A stretch of DNA of 64,000 nucleotides from Daphnia pulex (Eukaryota > Arthropoda > Branchiopoda > Diplostraca > Daphniidae). Below, piece after piece: positions 1 to 15,000 of the stretch (the first letter of the stretch is position 1; every line of letters starts with the position of its first letter). Below the pieces are notes generated by a model. It saw nothing but the letters and a program-made list of their open reading frames with translations, had not been told where the DNA came from and searched no databases. Where the stretch lies: positions 7,564,001 to 7,628,000 of the forward strand of contig NC_060024.1 in assembly GCF_021134715.1 (NCBI RefSeq). The letters are read 5' to 3'. Both the position numbers and the translations under genes were made by a program.

Positions 1-1622
1 TGTCTATCTTGTTTGCATAAATATCACCTTTCAGAGCAGGTGTAAATACAATGGGTAACAATTGGACAGAAAGAACAACGAGCTAACTGCTGCCAGACAC
101 AGATCACACAGTAGCAGACCACAACCCGAAACACTTCTACGATGACGTTAGTGTCCAAGGGGTTTCATCCACCTACTGGCCATTCTTCGAATCTCAATAA
201 AATACGGGCGTGTCTATTTGATGATATCACAATTAACAGGTGTGCCCGGCGAAGGCTAGGTATACAAATCTAAATCAATACAAAAATGTTAACAGTACTA
301 AAACGTACGTAAAACTAAGAGAAATTTCCAAAAGCATTCAACTGAATTCACTTTTATTTCTCATTAGAAGAACTGTTCAATTGCTTTAATGAATAGATTT
401 CCATTCATCAGTTAAAATTCCGGTGCATAAAATAATTTTTTTATCTCAACTGTGTTAAAACGCAAATAAGAATATTTTGTTCATCTATTTAACGAAGTTT
501 CTCCCCATCTCCTCTCCCCTAAAAAAAAATCTTTGTGCATTACGATTACGCAACAATGATTATCTTTAAGTAACTTTCGCGCGTGAAGTTAATAGAATAT
601 AAGTGAATTTTCAGTCAGAATGTGTAATGGTTAATATTGTGATATTAATGTTACCCACACCATACCTCACATTACAGACACATGCACTCGTATGCACTAT
701 AACAATCAAGCATAGCACTTGTTATTAGGGAATGTTAAACAAATTTAAAACGCAAAATGCGTTACAATTTATCATAAAAATTGATTCTTTGTGGCCTTAT
801 ATAATTTATCAACATTACCTCCTGTACCGCTGTTACTCACCGATCGAGAAGTGAGTAAGACTATGCGACGTATTGCGAAAGTTTTCCCCGCATTCTTCCT
901 AGTAGAAATTGAACCGCTAATCATATTGAACATCGCATACTAGCAAAAAATAAAACAATTATGTGGTTTAACTTAGTAACCTGTTTTCGAATTTAATATT
1001 ATCTAATAAGCAACTTATTTCACGTATATTGTAATTAATTCAATAAAAAAGATTTTTACTTCTGACGTAAAAATCTTTGGTTGGAAAAAGAAGATTATTT
1101 AAAAAATAGTTGGACCCAATCGAGAAGTGCATAAAAAACGACGTTTAAGTTGGAGATGGAATATCACATGTACTGTACATAGACCCTCCCCTGCCATGAT
1201 GAAAAAGCACACATTACAATAGTAGGGGGGATGATGAGAAAAAAAAATACACAAAGTGTATAGGAAAAAAGTAACAAAGAGAAACACTGTTTGGAAAGTT
1301 GACATAACTCGAAGTTGTTTTTCTTTTTTTTTTTTTTGCTTCTTGTGACATGCGGCCGAATGTGTCCCAAAACTCCAGAGATAATTATGCATTCCAATTC
1401 CAACCAGCAAGGGTAGACGACGTCTATTTGGACCGTACAATGGAACAACTTATAGCGAATGACGTTCTTTTTTAATTAAAAAAAAAAGGAGAGGAAGAGA
1501 GAGAGAGCGACAGGCAAGAGAGACTTCCCTCGATTTGGGACTATCAAACAACGGGAGTGATAGCTTTAGCTAACCCCTTCAGTTAGATGCCTGTATCTCT
1601 TTTCCACGACCTAGAGGGGCTT
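1..1622. other. non-coding flank and probable slimb 3' UTR
   Basis: I see no convincing coding exon here. The part next to position 1622 lies downstream of the slimb stop on the minus strand and is probably its 3' UTR. The DNA is AT-rich with homopolymer runs, such as a T run near 1321-1338 and an A run near 1481-1488. Small open frames at 1099-1448 read through these low-complexity runs and have no recognisable composition. Confidence 0.6.
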
Positions 1623-3949
1623 TTACATCGACACGTAAGTGTAAGTGCGCTGGGGTGAGGTACGTGATGATGGCGTTAAACTAGAAGGCGAATCTGTGTG
1701 AAGAAAGTCCCAAATGAGGATCGTGTCGTCATGAGAAGAGCTTACGATCTGGAACTCATCAAACTGCAGTCGAAAAACTCGACCGGTATGTTCCTAAAAT
1801 GTTCGTGTGTAAAATAGTTAAGGGATTATTTTTAACCAAGATGTTAAAAGTGAATAATACCACGAGGGTTCGAAGGCAAAGGGTCCCAGCTGGTGCTCTG
1901 GGGTCTAGCGCCGCTTGTAAATCCCAAACTTTGATTTTTCCATCGTAGGCTCCACTTACGATGCGTTTGGAATCGAACCTGAATCATTTAAAATCATCCG
2001 ACAATAAATAAAAATGGTAATAATCATTTTGGGAATCGTTACTCATGCTTTACCTGATACATCTAACTAATTCTTCGTGACCTTCCAGTACGCGTATGCA
2101 AGCGCCACATTCAATATCCCACAACCTGCAAGATCATTACAACAAAATGAAAATGAGATCTACAAGAAATTGTTAAGCTGAAGGCATTTACCTAATAGAA
2201 TTATCGGATGATCCAGAGACGACTAATCTGTCCCTGTATTGCAAGCAGGCAATGCCACGCTTGTGTCCGTTTAATGTCCGAACAAACTCACAGGTTGCTG
2301 TAGACCACACCTTGATGGTTCGATCACCCGAGGCAGAGACAATGTACTTGTCATCAAAGTCAACAACGTTCACAGCTGCACGATGACCAACAAGCACACG
2401 ACGGAGGTTAATTTCAGTGGGACTCACCATATCCCACACAGCAATACTTCGGTCCTGAAAGATTTAAAAGGCCACATAAATATTTACAAATGCTATTTTT
2501 ACAAGCTTTTAAAGTTACCTTGGAACACGTAACCATGAGTCCATGAGCAAACCGTAAATGAAGGACGGCTTCACAGTGGTGAATGAGTGTGTTGACCTTA
2601 AAATGGGTAATATTAATAATGCTTTTTATAAAATGATTTAATTAACGTACCATTTCCCCGTTGTTGAGATCCCACACTCTGACAGTTGAATCAGACGATC
2701 CGCTAATTATCACGCGCTCATCGTACTGTAAACAAAGTACGGATCCCGTATGTCCAGTAAGAACCTTCAAGGTAAATCAATAAATAAACAAGTAATTAAA
2801 TCTCGCAAACTAATGAAAACCAACTTTTGCACATTGGAGAGTTTGTCGATCCCAAATCTTTATGGTATTATCTCTCAACCCAGAGACAATTCGTCGGTCA
2901 TCATACTGGAGGCAGTAAACACCCTTCGAATTTTCTGATCTACAGTTTATCCGTTGCAGTGTATGTCTTCCACACCGCCAGTTGTTTTCAATTTGTTCAA
3001 TGTCCTTAAGGATGCGTGGATATAACTTTCTGTAAAAGGAATGATCTGGCTGTTGTTCACCAGGACGGGGTTTGAAAAGATAGGCTCCCCATCCTCGTCG
3101 TTCACTCAAGCCTCTCCATAGAGAATCTGTTCGTACCTGTTATAAAGAGATTTTTAAAATTTTGTTTTCAAACTTATACTCATAATTTTAAAGATATACT
3201 TTTCTTTCAATGAGTTTTTTCCATAACATTCCATCTGCAATCACACGTCTCCATTCTTTGCAGACTAGTTCAGCATTTCTAAGACTACTATCATCCAGGT
3301 AACTTAAAATATTTTCTGCTATATGGTCTAAACCTTTTTCTAAATTTCAAATAAAAATTAGTTTAATTTGTACTATTTCAAATTTTGTTTTCCATGAATT
3401 ACTGGGCAAGAATGATATAAAATCTCGTTGAAGCATTGGTTGCAAAAACGAGTTAATGTGGCCGTGTTGGTAGTGACACATTCGCTGCAATAACTGCTCC
3501 ACGAATTCCACCTGGGAAACAATTATTGTTAAAGGAACATGATTATAAACTAGAATAAAAATAGTCTTCACACCTGATCAGATTCTGGCCAAGAATCAAA
3601 GCACTTGAGACAAGGTTCCTTTTCAACTAGGTAATTGGACGATAGTTCGGAACGGCTTCGTACAAGGCTGAGCATCGTATTTGCCTAGAATGAATGCACA
3701 AAACACTTCAGCTATTGAGAAATATGCATAACAACACTAACGACGAGCAAAGAAGAACCAAGGACAAATCTCGGAAGTTGACAAGGAAATATTGAAATTA
3801 GGCCTCCAACATGGCTGCCATTCCCAGTAGCACTGTCTCTTCTTCTGGATTTATTCAAGGCTTTTCTTCAACTTAAAGAACGAATTTAGCGAGCACGATT
3901 TTACCCCAATCGCTGGTGGAACATCTTCCACGATGTTTTCAGCTTCCAT
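1623..3949 (-). CDS. slmb: slimb / beta-TrCP, F-box WD40 subunit of SCF ubiquitin ligase
   Basis: This is the substrate receptor of an SCF E3 ubiquitin ligase. In the known family it binds phosphodegrons on beta-catenin/Armadillo, Cubitus interruptus, I-kappaB and similar targets. I read 11 coding exons: 3905-3949, 3574-3684, 3403-3511, 3200-3339, 2825-3136, 2651-2764, 2519-2596, 2192-2454, 2054-2125, 1861-1978 and 1623-1793. They total 1533 nt (510 residues), the usual length, and every junction is GT-AG and in phase. The order is a short acidic N-terminus ([10 protein letters not shown]), the dimerisation D-domain ([18 protein letters not shown]), the F-box ([14 protein letters not shown]), the linker ([17 protein letters not shown]), seven WD repeats, and the family C-terminus ending [14 protein letters not shown]. 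The 45-nt first exon gives the start; the ATG at 3947-3949 is the only one that keeps the frame. The call is very secure. Confidence 0.96.
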
Positions 3950-5474
3950 TTCACTTCCTTCCTCACTTATTTCACAGCAAATTGACAATACCAAATACTA
4001 CAAAAGTCTTTCTCTTCCCCAACCCCACTTCCTCTACACTAGGTTCGTTCGAGACTGGCAAACTGACATAAATGTAACGCAGCTAGCGCTCCGGACTACG
4101 GTGTCCATGTTTCGAACTTTTCTTGTTTAATGCAGCCAAGGGGCGGGGTTACCTAACAGTCTAGAGTCTAAACCCCCTAAAACCTGCGACTGGTTGGACC
4201 TGAGACTTGGAGTCACTATGTTGTGAGCACTAAGCTTGGCGATTTGAACACTGTGGCGCTAACTGTATTTCCAACAATAGAAGATGTGCGCTAATTTCTC
4301 TTTTGTGATGACTTGCAGTGCACAACATTGCACAATTTCCTTTATGTCGAGTTGTCGATAAAGGAACCGAGATTCCGAGAAGTCGGTGAGAATGAGACAA
4401 ATGAGATTTACTGCCGAATTAGTAAAAAGTAGCATTAATGTTCATTTTTTGGCAATTAACTATTAGAACTTTTCTTAATGAAAATTTCTTTACACTAACT
4501 TATAGAAGATGCCAATGGTTAAAGTAATCAACCATCAATGAATCCTAGAAAACGAAATAAGTTTGAAAGAATGTAATACTTTAATTCAACATTTTTTTAT
4601 AAAATTCGATGAATTCATGTACAACTATTTCACAATACATTTATCTTAACAAAATGGTTTATTTTTCAAATTTCCCAAATTGAGAAGCTAACAAGTCAGG
4701 TCTGCCGTTTTCACTTTATTTGATGTCGAAGCAATTCAGCCGTACCCTAGCTAGCAGTCATCAAGTTTGTGCTCGATCAACAGGCTTCGTCCGATCGCAT
4801 GATTATTGTGGTATATAGTAGAACACGATCGGATTTCACGATTTCATAACCTGGAAAACGTACCGGTTGAACAAATGGCGCACTTCTGCGAAGAGAGGAG
4901 TTATCCAGTTCTCTTTTGTCAATTATAAAATAAATAAAATAAGGCTAGAACCAAACACTGGCATCATTGACCAAGTTGAATATTGGCCATAGCCAAATAA
5001 TGAGATTTGTAGGTCGCTAGTCGAAGCGTTCCTGCATTTAAAACGTGGTAAAAAGAAAGCGAGACGAGACTCGCTTCACCGGCAGAAGGTCGAGACTCGA
5101 GAGTGAAAGCTCGTAGAAAGTTTGTCCCGCTTGAATAACCTGTGCTAAAATAAAGTTTTCTCTCTTCTTATCAACACGAAGAAAATTTCCAATTCTTTAC
5201 TCTAAGCGCATCATATAAGAAAGCGATTCACTCATTTTATTGCTGTTAAGTCAACAAGTATCTAAAGCAGGAAAAGTATATTTGCGCAAACTAAAAGTAA
5301 AATATTTCGCAATCACAATTTTACGGCACCATCGAGTCATCAACAGTGGTTGCGACATTATCCTTTCTTGCTGTAGCATCAAGCATCCAGATTGGGTTCT
5401 TATTATATATCCTTATGGGTTATGGTGTAATCGTATGTTAACATCCTTCAGTAATTCAGTTGGGTGAAAGAGAT
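3950..5474. other. intergenic region upstream of slimb
   Basis: This holds the slimb 5' UTR and promoter side; 3950-4140 adjoins the start codon. I see no further coding exon. One small open frame on the plus strand (3933-4130) overlaps slimb exon 1 and lacks support. The rest is AT-rich unique-looking sequence. Confidence 0.5.
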
Positions 5475-5529
5475 ATGACTAAACTCAAGGCGGAAGTGGT
5501 TTTAGGTAACCTTGATGATGCGCTTGCAG
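5475..5529 (+). CDS. possible isolated first exon, unknown protein
   Basis: An ATG at 5475-5477 opens 18 codons plus one base (MTKLKAEVVLGNLDDALA). It runs straight into a perfect CAG/GTAAGAAT splice donor at 5530. Composition looks protein-like, but I cannot find a matching acceptor exon downstream before the minus-strand F-box gene. It could be a genuine first exon, a relic of a broken gene, or chance. No function is proposed. Confidence 0.2.
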
Positions 5530-5931
5530 GTAAGAATTCCGATGAAAATGATGCAAATAAAAGAAAATGTTAAATTTTTTCAAGCTTGGCCATCTGTCGT
5601 TCTAAATTGGAAACAATTGTAGGCAGATAGCCAGCTAGACATCACTGCATCGTGCAATCACCGCACTCCATATGCAACAATGCAAGAGCCAAGAGGTTCA
5701 AGTTTTTACTTTTCCAGAGGCAAATTCTATCTTTCTGTTTCCTTATCCAAATTCCACAAGACCGTGCTTTCGGGAGAGGGGGGGGGGGGGATTCCAGTTT
5801 ACTTAATGCGCAATTTTGTCTTCATTTAACCATATCTGAGAAAAAAAACATTTTGCAAGCAATCTCAAACGAATCGAGATTTTCAGTTGTGGTTAGGGAA
5901 ACAAATGAAAATTTTAATTTCCGTACCCATA

Positions 5932-5937
5932 TTTATT
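5932..5937 (-). terminator. poly(A) signal of the intronless F-box gene
   Basis: TTTATT on the plus strand reads AATAAA on the minus strand. It lies about 64 bases beyond the stop codon at 6001, a normal distance for 3' end formation of the single-exon gene just upstream of it. Confidence 0.5.
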
Positions 5938-6000
5938 TTTAATACACTTCATGTACAAACACTGTTTGCTAAACAGAACATTAAAATTTGCGTTTACACA

Positions 6001-7317
6001 TTAGAAAAAGTTCCGTATTGTAAGCAAGTCATGTCGGCCATCGTCGTCCTCTTCTGAGTGTACCGATACGATTTGGAGTTGATCGAATTTAAACTTTTGA
6101 TATCCTCTTTTCAAGTGTTCTCCAGGTAGAGTGATGCTAGTGTCTGAAAAAAGTTTCATCCCCTCCTGCTTCGGAGTGTTGGATTTCTTACCCCAAAAAC
6201 GCCAGATATTAAATGTTCCATTAGTATCTCGAATAATAAGGTGCTCGTCGTCAAGTTGAATATCTGCTACTTCCGTTTCGTACTCGTCGTCCCAATTGTC
6301 GAATGTTGTCGGAACTTTGTGTGGGCGGTTACACTCTTCAATGTCCCGCATGTAAACACTTTTTAATCCAGCTACGAGCCATCCATTGGAATAAGAGAAT
6401 ATTTCATCCGAAGACATAATACCGCAGATTTCGCGAAGAATTTCGAAAGAAGTCACAGAGCGGAGTTCGATTTTGAAATCATCAGGAGACACAACACAAT
6501 GATTTGAACAAAATACGAAAACAACAAAATAGTTATCGTCGGATGTGACTTCTTTTACTCTTGCACAAGGGATTCGGTTTGTTAATTCTTGCGTAACAAT
6601 TTCAGAAGGAGTTTTTAGAGAACGCACTGAAAACATCGTTTGATCCCCACCCCAATCCTGCCCAACTACTGTTTTAAAACTAACTAACAATCCATGAGCA
6701 ACATGAATTTTTAAATCACATCCACTCATGCTTTCGTCTGTAAACTGAAATACAACCATTTTTTTAACGAGATTCCGCGCAACGATTGTTCCGTCTCGAT
6801 ATGAACAAAACAACAAGTCGTTTGACAATTCTAGATGAGTTAACTCTGAAGGAGTATTATCTGACTGAACTGGTAAGTCTTCTGCCTCTAATGTCCATGG
6901 GTTCCACATTGTAACTGATAGCGTTGACTCGATCACTATGATGCGCTTTGAATCCATGACGAATCGCGTGCAGTGCCCAACGTTTATAATTTTCTTCAAA
7001 TGATTTCCTGCGTCCCAATTCTTTTGCACTTTTTCGTAAGCTGTCAGGAGTCTTTTATGCAAGAATTTATCATCAACAGTATTGAAGCCTTCGGATATTC
7101 GCCGTTGAAGTAATAGACTAAGGGCTGAACATTTGAGGTTCATATTTTCATATTTTTTGCTCCAGATTTTGAATTTTCTTATGATTGAATACCAAAGTTT
7201 TGATACTGTTTCAGCATTTTTTAAGCTACTAGTATCTAGAAGAGAAAATATGTAATCCGTTACCAAATCCGTACATTTCTCATGCACTAGTTGTATAACA
7301 TCAAAGTTATTTTCCAT
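6001..7317 (-). CDS. intronless F-box protein, divergent slimb-like paralog
   Basis: One uninterrupted 438-codon frame. Residues about 16-48 form an F-box (TDYIFSLLDTSSLKNAETVS, then KLW), similar to slimb's [21 protein letters not shown]. The next segment, YEKVQKNWDAGNHLKKI, aligns with slimb's linker [18 protein letters not shown]. That shared linker shows descent from the same family and not just a shared F-box. The remaining ~300 residues have WD-like pieces (RIIVIESTLSVTMWNPWTL; LLFCSYRDGTIVARNLVKK; LIIRDTNGTFNIWRFWGKK) but the blades are worn. It probably recruits an unknown substrate to an SCF complex. Absence of introns, against 10 in slimb next door, suggests origin by retrocopy followed by fast divergence. 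There are no internal stops, so it may still be functional. Confidence 0.8.
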   Translation of the reverse strand: MENNFDVIQLVHEKCTDLVTDYIFSLLDTSSLKNAETVSKLWYSIIRKFKIWSKKYENMNLKCSALSLLLQRRISEGFNTVDDKFLHKRLLTAYEKVQKNWDAGNHLKKIINVGHCTRFVMDSKRIIVIESTLSVTMWNPWTLEAEDLPVQSDNTPSELTHLELSNDLLFCSYRDGTIVARNLVKKMVVFQFTDESMSGCDLKIHVAHGLLVSFKTVVGQDWGGDQTMFSVRSLKTPSEIVTQELTNRIPCARVKEVTSDDNYFVVFVFCSNHCVVSPDDFKIELRSVTSFEILREICGIMSSDEIFSYSNGWLVAGLKSVYMRDIEECNRPHKVPTTFDNWDDEYETEVADIQLDDEHLIIRDTNGTFNIWRFWGKKSNTPKQEGMKLFSDTSITLPGEHLKRGYQKFKFDQLQIVSVHSEEDDDGRHDLLTIRNFF

Positions 7318-8327
7318 TTTCGAGATCCTAATAAGAGAAAATTGTAATACTGTAGGCTTACTTAACCGTAGTAATGCTCAATTTAAATACGAACGTTAGT
7401 GGTAGATTGGTCCACTCCAACGCTTCCAAGAATCTAAGTGTATGCCGGATTATTAAGGGAATTCGATGACTAAATGCACGATGTATTTTGTAACGCTAAC
7501 GTGTGTATTGTATGAATCTCGGGACGATATCATACACTCATACAGTGAGACACTGTTGTCGGTGTCTCAGTGTCTCTGATAACATGCAGACATGCAGACA
7601 TGCAGATAAGATAGAACAACGTTGTATTGGGCTAAACAGCAAGGCAGAGCAGATTAGGGCATTTTTTAAAATGCATTTTGTATTTTTCGTTTTTTTTCCC
7701 TTTTATTAAATAAACGATTTGAAAACTATTGTTAACGTTTAAAATTTAAAGCTGAGAAAGCTAAAGATCCGCAAAGTCGTCGACTCGTTTTCTTTTCTTG
7801 TGGTTCGATCCGTCTAAAAATATAATTTCGTTTACAAAGAAAAACAAAAATCGTGTTTATCTGCAATTAATAGGGGCGACGGCGACACGATAGTGAAGGC
7901 AGTAGTGTTACTGCTTACTAGTATAGTAGTAAGGTTCCATTTCTTTGTTGGAGCATTGTTACTGATTACTGTAGTATATAATAGAAAATCGAGCTTCACA
8001 AAAGCGGAGTGTTTTTGTTGTGTTTTTTTTAACCACACGAGTCGGAGACTCGCAGTTCCAGATTGCTTCCTGAAAAACATATTTACCGCAAGTAGGCAAG
8101 CGCAAGCAGAGCCTGGCCAGAGCTGGCCTGGCGCAAGTAGCAACTTCTAGCAGTGCCTGGTCAGAGGAGACTTCTCTGAACAGTCGACCGTATAAATGTG
8201 CCAAACGTCTTCGGTCTTAGTGTAAACATTGGATTGTGGTTTCAACATTCAAGAAAGATTAAACATGATTCTAGCCAAATTAAAGTGGGATTAGACGTTT
8301 GGAAAATTAACACATTTTTACGGAAGT
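7318..8327. other. intergenic region between F-box gene and EXTL3
   Basis: The F-box gene (minus) and EXTL3 (plus) diverge from this 1-kb region, so it should contain both promoters. A short ACATGCAG repeat occurs around 7584-7600. 8040-8160 is GC-richer, with repeated GGCAAGCGCAAG and GCCTGGCC motifs, and probably contributes to the EXTL3 5' UTR. I see no coding exon. Confidence 0.5.
8191..8198 (+). promoter_or_regulatory. possible TATA box of EXTL3
   Basis: TATAAATG lies about 137 bases upstream of the EXTL3 start codon, in a slightly GC-richer stretch. A TCTTAGTG that could act as an initiator follows roughly 20-25 bases later. Position and motif are suggestive only; a transcription start map would decide. 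Confidence 0.3.
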
Positions 8328-11683
<3,356 letters not shown>

Positions 11684-12086
11684 ATGAATTTGCTTTAAAG
11701 GATTTTATTTGAGGCGCGACTTACACCAATTTCTTTTATTCTTGCTGTAAAACCATTCATCATAAGTCATTTTGTTCATCAATACAATGCAAAATTACAT
11801 TAGTTTAATCTAGAATTGAATAAGGTGCATAAAAAATCCGCCCACTATAATAATTGGTGTTTAAATGAATGTATTGTGTTGATGAGTTACAACGATAACA
11901 TTTTCAGAAGACTTATCCACGTCTTAAATTTTCAACGTGGAAAAATGGTCGCTTTCAAAAGCCGAATCATTGATGATTTCCTCACACGTCAGTTTCGACC
12001 GAGCTTTGATTGCGAAGCATGCCACTTCGAGATGGCGTAGTACGAGACTGCAAATTAATAAATTACACAGTTGTCCATTTACACAG
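11684..12086. other. convergent 3' ends of EXTL3 and the coiled-coil gene
   Basis: Only 403 bases separate the two stop codons, so the 3' UTRs of the two convergent genes probably abut or overlap. TTTATT at 11704-11709 and 11735-11740 reads AATAAA on the minus strand and could end the coiled-coil gene's mRNA. No coding exon is seen. Confidence 0.5.
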
Positions 12087-15000
12087 TTATAATGGTTTTC
12101 TTACCGAAAGAGGTGTAGTTCCTCTACTTGATCCAAGTGCAGATAAATTGATGAGACTAGGGGGGCGCTGGAGTGGTCGATCACTAACACTGGTATTAAG
12201 CGAGTCTTTTGACGGTGTATACCGGTCTCGGCTCTCAGTGGAATCTGATCTCTCCATACTGATAACCAATTTCAAATATTCAGAAATTAAATTTAAAAGA
12301 AAATAAAATCAAATCAAATAAAGATTTGTTGAAATTGTATACTAACCTGCTGGTACGAGAAGATGAACCCTTTTTAAACATTCCCGTAAGTTTGTCTTTA
12401 ACAGTTTTCTTTTCCTTTTTACGATCAGGATCCTTATCTAAACTTAGATCTGATCCACTGGGAGCCACGGAAACACTTGGTATGAGTGCCTTCGAAATGT
12501 AAAGATGTTTGTTATTTAATTCTAGGTTTATTTATTTATTTATTGGAAGGGGGAGGGGTTGCGGTAAGAGGAATAACTAATCCTACCTGAATTCCAGCGT
12601 TCACAAGTTGGTTTGCAGTGCCCGTATCTTCTATGCTGCGGGATTTGGTGAGCTGTTTAATTTTGCCCATTAGACTTCTTTTCTTCTTTGTTTCTGGAGT
12701 AGCCATAACAGCGGATTCGCTGCGCGTTGAGTCAGTCGATTGTCTGATAAGAATTATAGTTTCAAAATTGCTTCTTAAAAAAAGAAATACAGTTCTTTTA
12801 AGTGTTACCTATCCAGGCTTATATCACGATCTACGGTCCGGCTTCGATATGAGTATGACGATTCCTCATCCGCGTAGCTATTGGAAGTATATGAACTAGA
12901 AGATGCATTCTACAAGAGCATTTGGAAATTACCATGAATTTAATTACAATTAAAGAATAAAATGGCTATTCATACCTCAATTTCCTTAATGTTTTGACTC
13001 TGTTCCAAGGACAAAGCACGGCGGTAAACTGGTGCCCGTTTTGTCACTGGAGTTGCAGGAGTAACGCTGTCTCCATAGTTATTTGAGGCGAGATTCGATC
13101 CCATATCACCAGGAGCAGTTGACATTGCTCTGTTAAAAAACAATGAAAAAATATTTAAAACAAAACAAACGATTCGGGAAGAAAGACAATTATTAGCTTT
13201 GAAAAAGACTTACCTTCTAAAGGTGGTTGTGGTTCGCTTGCTACTGTCTTCAGTGTCTCGTTGTTGAAGCTTTTTAACATCTTCAGTGCATTGATTAATT
13301 AATCTAAGTGTGGTGATGAATTCCTCTCGAATTTTCTCCTGACGAACGTCTTTGTCTAGTAAAACATTTTTGAAAAACATCTTCACTTGCAATAACAAAT
13401 TCCTCTAAAATTATTACCTCGTTTAGCACCCGATGGCACTTCTCCGGAAAGAGATTCACCCATAGCCAATGGACACAAGTCCTTCATTTTCTGGACTTCT
13501 ACAATAAGTTGACTCACGCGTCGCTCGGTGTCGTTTTCGGCTTTACGAGAGTCAACGACCGTTTTTTTCGCGTCGTCTCTTTCTTTTTCCACCCTCTCTT
13601 TATCACGACGCAATTTCTCGCACGAAGTGCGCAGTTTGGCGTGTGCATCACGCAATTCCAACAAGTCACTTTGCAGTTCGGTCACCTTCTTGCGAATTTC
13701 CACCTGTTCCTCTTCATTTGCTCGTTTCTGTTGTTCCAGCCGTCGACGAGATTCGAGTCGCTCACGATCTCGTTCTTTCTCCACCTATAGATTTGATTTG
13801 AGATATGGAATGTGGTTATACTGTTTAAATTATTTTAGTTATTTGTCTTACCTCGAGTAGCGTTTGTCGCAAGTCACGCGCCAAAGTAGATGATTCTTGG
13901 ATTAAACGCTGTTGCTCTTCTCGCTCCTTTTGCCAAGCCAATTCTAGGCGAGTCCTGGTACCAGTAATGCGACTTCTTCCCATCGCCATGATTTTGTCTT
14001 CCTCGAGCTAGTAAGAAACGAATAATTTTGAGCGATGCAAAATATAAAAAAAAGTAATAAAACTCACTTCATTGATCTTGGTTTGCAGCTCAGAAATTTT
14101 GATTTCTTTGGCCGATTTTTCATTGAGATATTCGGTTTTAATGCGTGAAGTTTCGGTTCGCGCTTCATTCAGTTCGTCCTCAAGACTTGTAATTTGGGCA
14201 TGGAATTCTTCAATACGAGTCAAGGTATCTTCCATCTGCAAATAATTGATTTTGTTTTTATTAAAGTAATAAAGAAGAATCATTTATGTCATCATACTTC
14301 ACGAGAACGCGCGGCATCTACTCCAGATTTCGCTTTTTTGCTCGGATCAGATTTAAGTTCCGATATCATGCGTTGAGCACCATCCAGCATTTCCCTGTTG
14401 ACAGGAAAATGAAGAAAACAAATTTTTCGAATAATTTGCTAAGGTAATTATTACCTAAACGTATCTCTTTCACGCCTGGCTTTTTCAAGTTGCATTTGAG
14501 TCGCCTGGGTTTCTTCTTGAAGCAACGCGATTTTATTGTCATTACGCATTTTAATATGCGTCATCTCTGAACGATGGGCTTTCTCTTCTTGAGCCAATCT
14601 GTAATAAGATTTCAGATTTATCGTTTATAAAACTATACAATTCGAATTTTTTATTGATGTTATTTCACCTATTTTTGAGTTCCCGTAGTTCACGTTCGTG
14701 CTCTGATGAATCATAGGTCATACTTCTCTTGATTTTGGTTACTTTATCGAAATCTTCAAGTTTCCTTCGCAGTTCGTCGTTCTTTATTAAGAAAATTGTT
14801 AATACAGGAGTATTTTTGTAAACATAAAGAAAGCTAACCTCTCGTCGGATGTTATCTATGTGGTCCCTATGCAGTTCTTCATCACGTTTAATCTTCTCCA
14901 ATTGCTGATTTTTCTCTTCAATAATATCTTTAAGTCGACTTCGCTCAATGTACCAATTTTCTCCAGAGTGTCGCAATTCTTTTTCTTCCAACTCTTTCAT

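Noticed and set aside
1099-1448. Two overlapping minus-strand open frames of about 100 residues
   Set aside because: They read through a long A/T homopolymer, have no recognisable motifs, and lie in the probable slimb 3' UTR.
13509-13860. Plus-strand frames across the coiled-coil gene
   Set aside because: Antisense shadows of Glu/Lys/Arg-rich exons; Ser/Phe-rich composition gives them away.
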